Of a stretch of DNA of 10,073 bases, positions 6,711-10,073 are shown in pieces. The notes below the pieces were generated by a model that was not told the DNA's origin, ran no database searches, and saw nothing but the letters and a program-made list of their open reading frames with translations. This DNA comes from Paracoccaceae bacterium (lineage in GTDB: Bacteria; Pseudomonadota; Alphaproteobacteria; Rhodobacterales; Rhodobacteraceae). Location of the stretch: the NCBI GenBank assembly GCA_013214715.1, contig JABSSB010000169.1, positions 1-10,073 on the forward strand, in the 5' to 3' direction. Numbering within the stretch: the stretch's first letter is position 1; each line of letters opens with the position of its first letter. A program made the translations under genes and the position numbers.

Positions 6711-7498
6711 CAGTGCATTTCATCGGCGCAGGCCCCGGCGCGCCTGATCTTCTTACGCTACGCGGACGTGATATCATCGCGTCCTGCCCGGTATGCCTTT
6801 ATGCAGGCTCGCTGGTGCCCAAGGCGATCCTGGCCCATTGCCCGGACGGAGCCCGCGTGGTCAATACCGCTGCAATGGATCTAGAGCAGATCATCGTGGA
6901 AATTCGTGCCGCGCACGCCAAAGGCCAAGACGTCGCGAGACTGCATTCGGGCGATCTGTCTGTCTGGTCTGCAATGGGCGAGCAAATGCGCCGCCTGCGT
7001 GACGAAGGCATCCCGGTTTCGGTGACCCCGGGTGTGCCGTCCTTTGCCGCCGCCGCGGCCGCTTTGGGCACCGAGCTGACATTGCCGGGACTGTCACAAT
7101 CGGTTGTACTGACGCGGACACCGGGCAGAGCGTCCTCAATGCCCGAGGGCGAAAGCCTGACGAATTTTGCCGCCACAGGCGCCACGCTGGCCATTCATCT
7201 TTCCATTCAAAACCTGTCCAAAGTGGTCCAAGATCTCACGCCCGCCTATGGCGCCGAATGTCCCGTGGCCGTGATCTACCGTGCGAGTTGGCCCGACGAG
7301 ACGATCCTGCGCGGCACGCTGAACACCATCGAAACACAGCTCAGTGACACCATTCAACGCACGGCGATTATTCTTGTCGGGCCGGCCTTGGCCGGAGAGG
7401 GGTTCGACGACAGTTGCCTCTATGCAGCAGATTATGACCGACGCTACCGACCTCAAAGCGCCGACAGCCCTTGGTCGGGCTGGACGCCGGAGGAGTAA
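6707..7498 (+). CDS. cobM: Precorrin-4 C11-methyltransferase CobM
   Basis: CobM transfers a methyl group from S-adenosylmethionine to C11 of precorrin-4, giving precorrin-5. The protein has 263 residues, slightly above the roughly 250 usual, the excess being a hydrophilic C-terminal tail after residue 240. Motifs are VHFIGAGPGAPDLLTLRG (3-20), CLYAGSLVP (30-38), HSGDLSVWSA (80-89), TPGVPSFAAAAAALGTELTLP (from 107) and VVLTRTPGRASSMPEGESL (133-151). The CLYAGSLV and TRxxGRxSxMPxxE patterns are specific to CobM/CbiF within the tetrapyrrole methylase family. The ATG at 6707 overlaps the cobE stop and has GGAAAG 10 nt upstream, and in-frame sequence before it codes for nothing CobM-like. The gene ends in TAA three bases before cobB. 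The final codons also carry the cobB ribosome-binding site, so a break in translation coupling here is likely replaced by fresh initiation. Confidence 0.96.
   Translation: MTVHFIGAGPGAPDLLTLRGRDIIASCPVCLYAGSLVPKAILAHCPDGARVVNTAAMDLEQIIVEIRAAHAKGQDVARLHSGDLSVWSAMGEQMRRLRDEGIPVSVTPGVPSFAAAAAALGTELTLPGLSQSVVLTRTPGRASSMPEGESLTNFAATGATLAIHLSIQNLSKVVQDLTPAYGAECPVAVIYRASWPDETILRGTLNTIETQLSDTIQRTAIILVGPALAGEGFDDSCLYAADYDRRYRPQSADSPWSGWTPEE
7489..7495 (+). promoter_or_regulatory. Strong ribosome-binding site of cobB
   Basis: GGAGGAG lies 6 nt before the ATG at 7502, directly before the cobM stop codon. It is the best Shine-Dalgarno match in the window and stands at the only + strand gene junction here without overlap, apart from the cobK interval. 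Confidence 0.8.
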
Positions 7499-7501
7499 TC
7501 C

Positions 7502-8812
7502 ATGACCGGAATTCTGATTTCTGCGCCGTCATCTGGCACTGGCAAAACCACTGTCATGCTGGGGCTTTTGCGGGCCTTGAAAGACGATGGGCTGGTTGTT
7601 CAGCCTTTCAAATCCGGGCCCGACTATATTGATCCGGCCTTTCACCGGGCAGCCAGCGGGCGCGCGTCGTTCAACCTAGATACTTGGGCGATGGATGATG
7701 GGCTGCTCTCGGCGATCTCGGCGCAGGCGGCGGGAGCAGATATCTGCGTGGCCGAAGGGTCAATGGGTCTGTTTGATGGGGTCGCAACCCGTGGGCAGGC
7801 TGGTTTTGGGTCAAGCGCAGAAACTGCACAGCGCATGGGCTGGCCTGTTATTCTTGTGCTGGATGTGGGCGGGCAGGCGCAAAGCGCTGCGGCCACGGCG
7901 CTTGGATTTCGCGAGTATCTCCCTGATTTGCCCTTTGCCGGTGTAATTCTGAATCGCGTGGCGTCCCCGCGTCATGAACGGCTCACCCGCCTGGGGATGG
8001 AGCGCGCTGGCCTGCCGGTGTTGGGTGTTCTGCCACGCCGGGGCGATCTAAGCCTTCCGGAACGGCATCTTGGTCTTATCCAGGCGGTGGAGCATCCCGA
8101 TCTGGAAAATGCGATCACCGACTATGCGGAGTTCCTGCGAGCGCATGTGGATCTTGATGCCATCAAGGCCGCTGCAAAGGGGGGAGCACTGGCTTCCGGA
8201 GGAATGCTTCCCACACCACCCGCGCAAAGAATTGCGCTGGCTCAGGACGCGGCGTTTTCCTTTACCTATCCGCATCTGCTGCAGGGCTGGCGCGACGCGG
8301 GGGCAGAGATTGTGCCCTTTTCGCCGCTTGCGGATGAAGCTCCGGATCCAAGCGCTGATCTGGTCTGGCTGCCCGGCGGCTATCCCGAGTTGCATGCAGG
8401 CACACTCTCCGCCGCAGAGCGCTTTCTGACCGGCCTGCGCAAACATGCACAGACACGACCGGTGCATGGGGAATGCGGCGGTTACATGATGCTGGGTCAG
8501 GCTCTGATAGACAAAGAGGGTAACCGCCACGAAATGGCGGGGCTCTTGGGTCTTGTGACCAGCTTTGAAAAACGCAAATTCCATCTGGGCTATCGGCGCA
8601 TTGTGCTCAAGGCTGCCATGCCGGGTGTTGCTCCGGGCAGCGCGCTGCGCGGGCATGAGTTCCACTATACGACCATTCTGGATGAACCCGACGCACCGTT
8701 GGCCGAGGTGTCTGATGCCGATGGCAACCCGGTACCTGAAACCGGGTCGATCAAGGGCAACGTCACGGGCACCTTTTTCCACCTGATTTCAACCGAGGGC
8801 AGCAGCGCATGA
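7502..8812 (+). CDS. cobB: Hydrogenobyrinic acid a,c-diamide synthase CobB
   Basis: CobB amidates the a and c acetate side chains of hydrogenobyrinic acid, using glutamine and ATP, and so makes the substrate of the CobN chelatase. The 436 residues agree with the family (about 434 in Pseudomonas denitrificans, from memory). The N-terminal ATP-binding domain carries the P-loop APSSGTGKTT (8-17), FKSGPDYIDPAFH (36-48), the EGSMGLFDG segment (85-93) and LDVGGQAQS (120-128). The C-terminal class I-type glutamine amidotransferase domain has WLPGGYPELH (289-298), the nucleophile C325 in HGECGGYMMLG (322-332) and a C-terminal GTFFHLIS, whose H427 is the likely catalytic histidine. The same fold serves cobyrinic acid synthase CbiA. 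The aerobic neighbours point to the cobalt-free substrate. The stop overlaps the cobA start (ATGA). Confidence 0.96.
   Translation: MTGILISAPSSGTGKTTVMLGLLRALKDDGLVVQPFKSGPDYIDPAFHRAASGRASFNLDTWAMDDGLLSAISAQAAGADICVAEGSMGLFDGVATRGQAGFGSSAETAQRMGWPVILVLDVGGQAQSAAATALGFREYLPDLPFAGVILNRVASPRHERLTRLGMERAGLPVLGVLPRRGDLSLPERHLGLIQAVEHPDLENAITDYAEFLRAHVDLDAIKAAAKGGALASGGMLPTPPAQRIALAQDAAFSFTYPHLLQGWRDAGAEIVPFSPLADEAPDPSADLVWLPGGYPELHAGTLSAAERFLTGLRKHAQTRPVHGECGGYMMLGQALIDKEGNRHEMAGLLGLVTSFEKRKFHLGYRRIVLKAAMPGVAPGSALRGHEFHYTTILDEPDAPLAEVSDADGNPVPETGSIKGNVTGTFFHLISTEGSSA
8795..8799 (+). promoter_or_regulatory. Ribosome-binding site of cobA
   Basis: GAGGG lies 9 nt before the ATG at 8809, inside the end of cobB, and supports that start, which also overlaps the cobB stop. 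Confidence 0.6.
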
Positions 8813-9546
8813 CTGGATTTGTCAGCTTTGTTGGCTCGGGCCCCGGCGATCCGGAACTGCTGACACTGAAAGCTGTGGATCGGCTGGGCAAAGCGGATGC
8901 GATCCTGTTTGATGATCTGTCTTCGGGCCCGATCCTTGAGCATGCGCGCGCGGATGCGGATCTGGTTGGTGTCGGCAAACGTGCGGGCCGGGCATCCCCC
9001 CGTCAGGACCATGTCAGCCGGCTGCTCGTGGACTATGCCAAGACCGGCCAGCATGTTGTCCGGTTGAAATCGGGCGATAGCGGCCTTTTTGGTCGTCTAG
9101 AGGAGGAGCTTGTTGCCCTCCGCGCAGCAGGCATCGCCTACGAGATTATCCCCGGCGTGCCCTCGGCCATGGCAGCTGCTGCGCAATGTGGAATTCCGTT
9201 GACGCGCCGGTTGACAGCGCGGCGGGTGCAATTTGTCACCGGGCATGATGCGCGGGGCCAGTTGCCGGAAGACCTGGATATTGATGCCCTGGCTGATCCA
9301 ACCGCCTGCACCGTCGTTTTCATGGGCAAACGCACCTTTCCGGCCCTTTTGACGGCCCTCCGTGCGCGGGGTTTGCCCGATACCACGCCCGCGATCCTTG
9401 CTGAGGCGGTCTCGACCCCGCAGCAATCGGTGCAGCGCACCACCGTAAAGGCTTTGGCTGATCAGCTGGAAGGCGAGATCGGCAATAAGCCCGCGCTGGT
9501 TCTATATGGCCCTTTGGCCGAGATCGGGACCGGTTTTGATGACTGA
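8809..9546 (+). CDS. cobA: Uroporphyrinogen-III C-methyltransferase CobA (SUMT)
   Basis: CobA methylates C2 and C7 of uroporphyrinogen III with two S-adenosylmethionine, giving precorrin-2, the entry point of the pathway and the branch point shared with siroheme. The 245-residue protein is a single methylase domain without the CysG dehydrogenase/chelatase part. It shows FVGSGPGDPELLTLKAVDRL (7-26), KRAGRASPRQDHVSRLLV (57-74), VRLKSGDSGLFGRLEEE (84-100), IIPGVPSAMAAAA (113-125), TGHDARG (144-150), FMGKRTFPAL (171-180) and ILAEAVSTPQQ (196-206). The classical SUMT loop reads LKGGDPFVFGRGGEE, so residues 86-100 are divergent while keeping GD, FGR and EE. The neighbours and the KRAGxxSPxQ signature still make SUMT the best call; another tetrapyrrole methylase is unlikely, since all the other expected ones are present separately. 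The stop overlaps the cobF start by 8 nt. Confidence 0.92.
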   Translation: MTGFVSFVGSGPGDPELLTLKAVDRLGKADAILFDDLSSGPILEHARADADLVGVGKRAGRASPRQDHVSRLLVDYAKTGQHVVRLKSGDSGLFGRLEEELVALRAAGIAYEIIPGVPSAMAAAAQCGIPLTRRLTARRVQFVTGHDARGQLPEDLDIDALADPTACTVVFMGKRTFPALLTALRARGLPDTTPAILAEAVSTPQQSVQRTTVKALADQLEGEIGNKPALVLYGPLAEIGTGFDD

Positions 9547-10073
9547 GCTATGGCTGGTTGGCATAGGCACTGGGCATCCCGCGCATCTCACACTCGAGGG
9601 TCAGCGGGCCTTGCGTGAGGCATCTGCCGTCCTGTTGCCACGCAAGGGAACTGGCAAAGAGGATTTGGCCCACCTGCGGCTTGCCATGCTTGAGGCTGCG
9701 AACACAGATGCCATGGTTCTGTCGTTTGAAATGCCCGTTCGCGACGAAACCCTGCCGTATCTGGAGCGCGTCGAGGCGTGGCATGACGAGATTGCTAAAT
9801 GTTGGCAAAATACGCTTGAAAACGCGCCGGAGGGACCTGTGGCGGTCTTGGTTTGGGGGGATCCAAGCCTTTATGACAGTACTCTTCGCATCGCTGCACG
9901 CCTAAGCCCAAGCCCGCGCCTGCGCGTTGTTCCTGGCATAACTGCGTTGCAGGCTTTGACGGCCGCGCATGCCATTCCTTTCAACACGGTGAACGGCTCT
10001 GTCATTGTAACAACCGGACGCAGATTGCGCGAATACGGTTGGCCAGAGGGCGCGGCAACGGTGGTTGTGATGC
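9539..10073 (+). CDS. cobF: Precorrin-6A synthase (deacetylating) CobF, 3' end outside window
   Basis: CobF methylates C1 of precorrin-5 and releases the extruded acetyl group as acetate, giving precorrin-6A, the substrate of CobK. This enzyme is specific to the aerobic pathway. The ATG at 9539 opens a frame that stays open to the right edge, giving 178 residues of an expected 250 or so. Motifs are WLVGIGTGHPAHLTLEGQ (5-22), PVRDETLPYLERVEAWHDE (66-84), VLVWGDPSLYDSTLRI (103-118), VVPGITALQALTAAHAIPFN (130-149) and TTGRRL (158-163). WGDPSLYDSTLRI and PGITxxQALxAxHxIPxN are characteristic of CobF. The start lies 8 nt inside the end of cobA, with no strong ribosome-binding site, so it is probably coupled to cobA translation. 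The second half of the C-terminal domain is missing only because of the window edge. Confidence 0.95.
   Translation, partial: MTELWLVGIGTGHPAHLTLEGQRALREASAVLLPRKGTGKEDLAHLRLAMLEAANTDAMVLSFEMPVRDETLPYLERVEAWHDEIAKCWQNTLENAPEGPVAVLVWGDPSLYDSTLRIAARLSPSPRLRVVPGITALQALTAAHAIPFNTVNGSVIVTTGRRLREYGWPEGAATVVVM

Noticed and set aside
8048..8782. Antisense open frame (244 codons) opposite cobB
   Set aside because: It has no motif, start signal or spacing that suggests a gene; cobB with intact P-loop and catalytic Cys explains the region.
1..10073. Cobalamin riboswitch, tRNA, CRISPR array or insertion sequence
   Set aside because: Nearly every base is in a supported cob coding region, leaving no room for them; the longest gap is 3 nt.

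Overview
The window is one nearly gap-free block of genes for the aerobic (oxygen-dependent) pathway to the corrin ring of vitamin B12. By family resemblance the source is an alphaproteobacterium, most likely of the Rhodobacterales/Roseobacter type. This rests on the high G+C content, the cobN-G-H-I-J / antisense cobK / L-E-M-B-A-F arrangement, and protein sequences close in style to the Pseudomonas denitrificans (a rhizobial relative) CobA-CobN set. The genus cannot be told from the window.

Layout. The window opens inside cobN (positions 2-1153, C-terminal part only). cobG, cobH, cobI and cobJ follow on the + strand, each start codon overlapping the stop codon before it. cobK lies on the - strand (4383-5165). 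It overlaps the 3' end of cobJ by 25 nt and the 5' end of cobL by 29 nt. The + strand series then resumes with cobL, cobE, cobM, cobB, cobA and cobF. cobF starts at 9539 and runs off the right edge. The only gap between + strand neighbours other than the cobK interval is 3 nt (cobM-cobB). No stretch of even 50 bases is non-coding, and no RNA gene, mobile element, CRISPR array or terminator was seen. Any B12 riboswitch or main promoter must lie to the left of the window, upstream of cobN.

How the genes work together. In pathway order: CobA makes precorrin-2 from uroporphyrinogen III, CobI gives precorrin-3A, CobG precorrin-3B, CobJ precorrin-4, CobM precorrin-5, CobF precorrin-6A, CobK precorrin-6B, CobL precorrin-8X, CobH hydrogenobyrinic acid and CobB its a,c-diamide. 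CobN is the large subunit of the chelatase that then inserts cobalt. Every ring-building step from uroporphyrinogen III to cobalt insertion is therefore represented, except the CobS and CobT partners of CobN. CobE is an accessory protein of unsettled role. The later steps (cobalt reduction, adenosylation, amidation to cobyric acid, lower-loop assembly) are not in the window.

The system itself is known. The points most worth a second look are all around cobK: its double overlap with neighbours on the other strand, a 14-bp tandem repeat sitting exactly on the cobL start codon and in the cobK N-terminal codons, and an open + strand frame that bridges cobJ to cobL right through cobK. The CobA signature loop also departs from the classical form.
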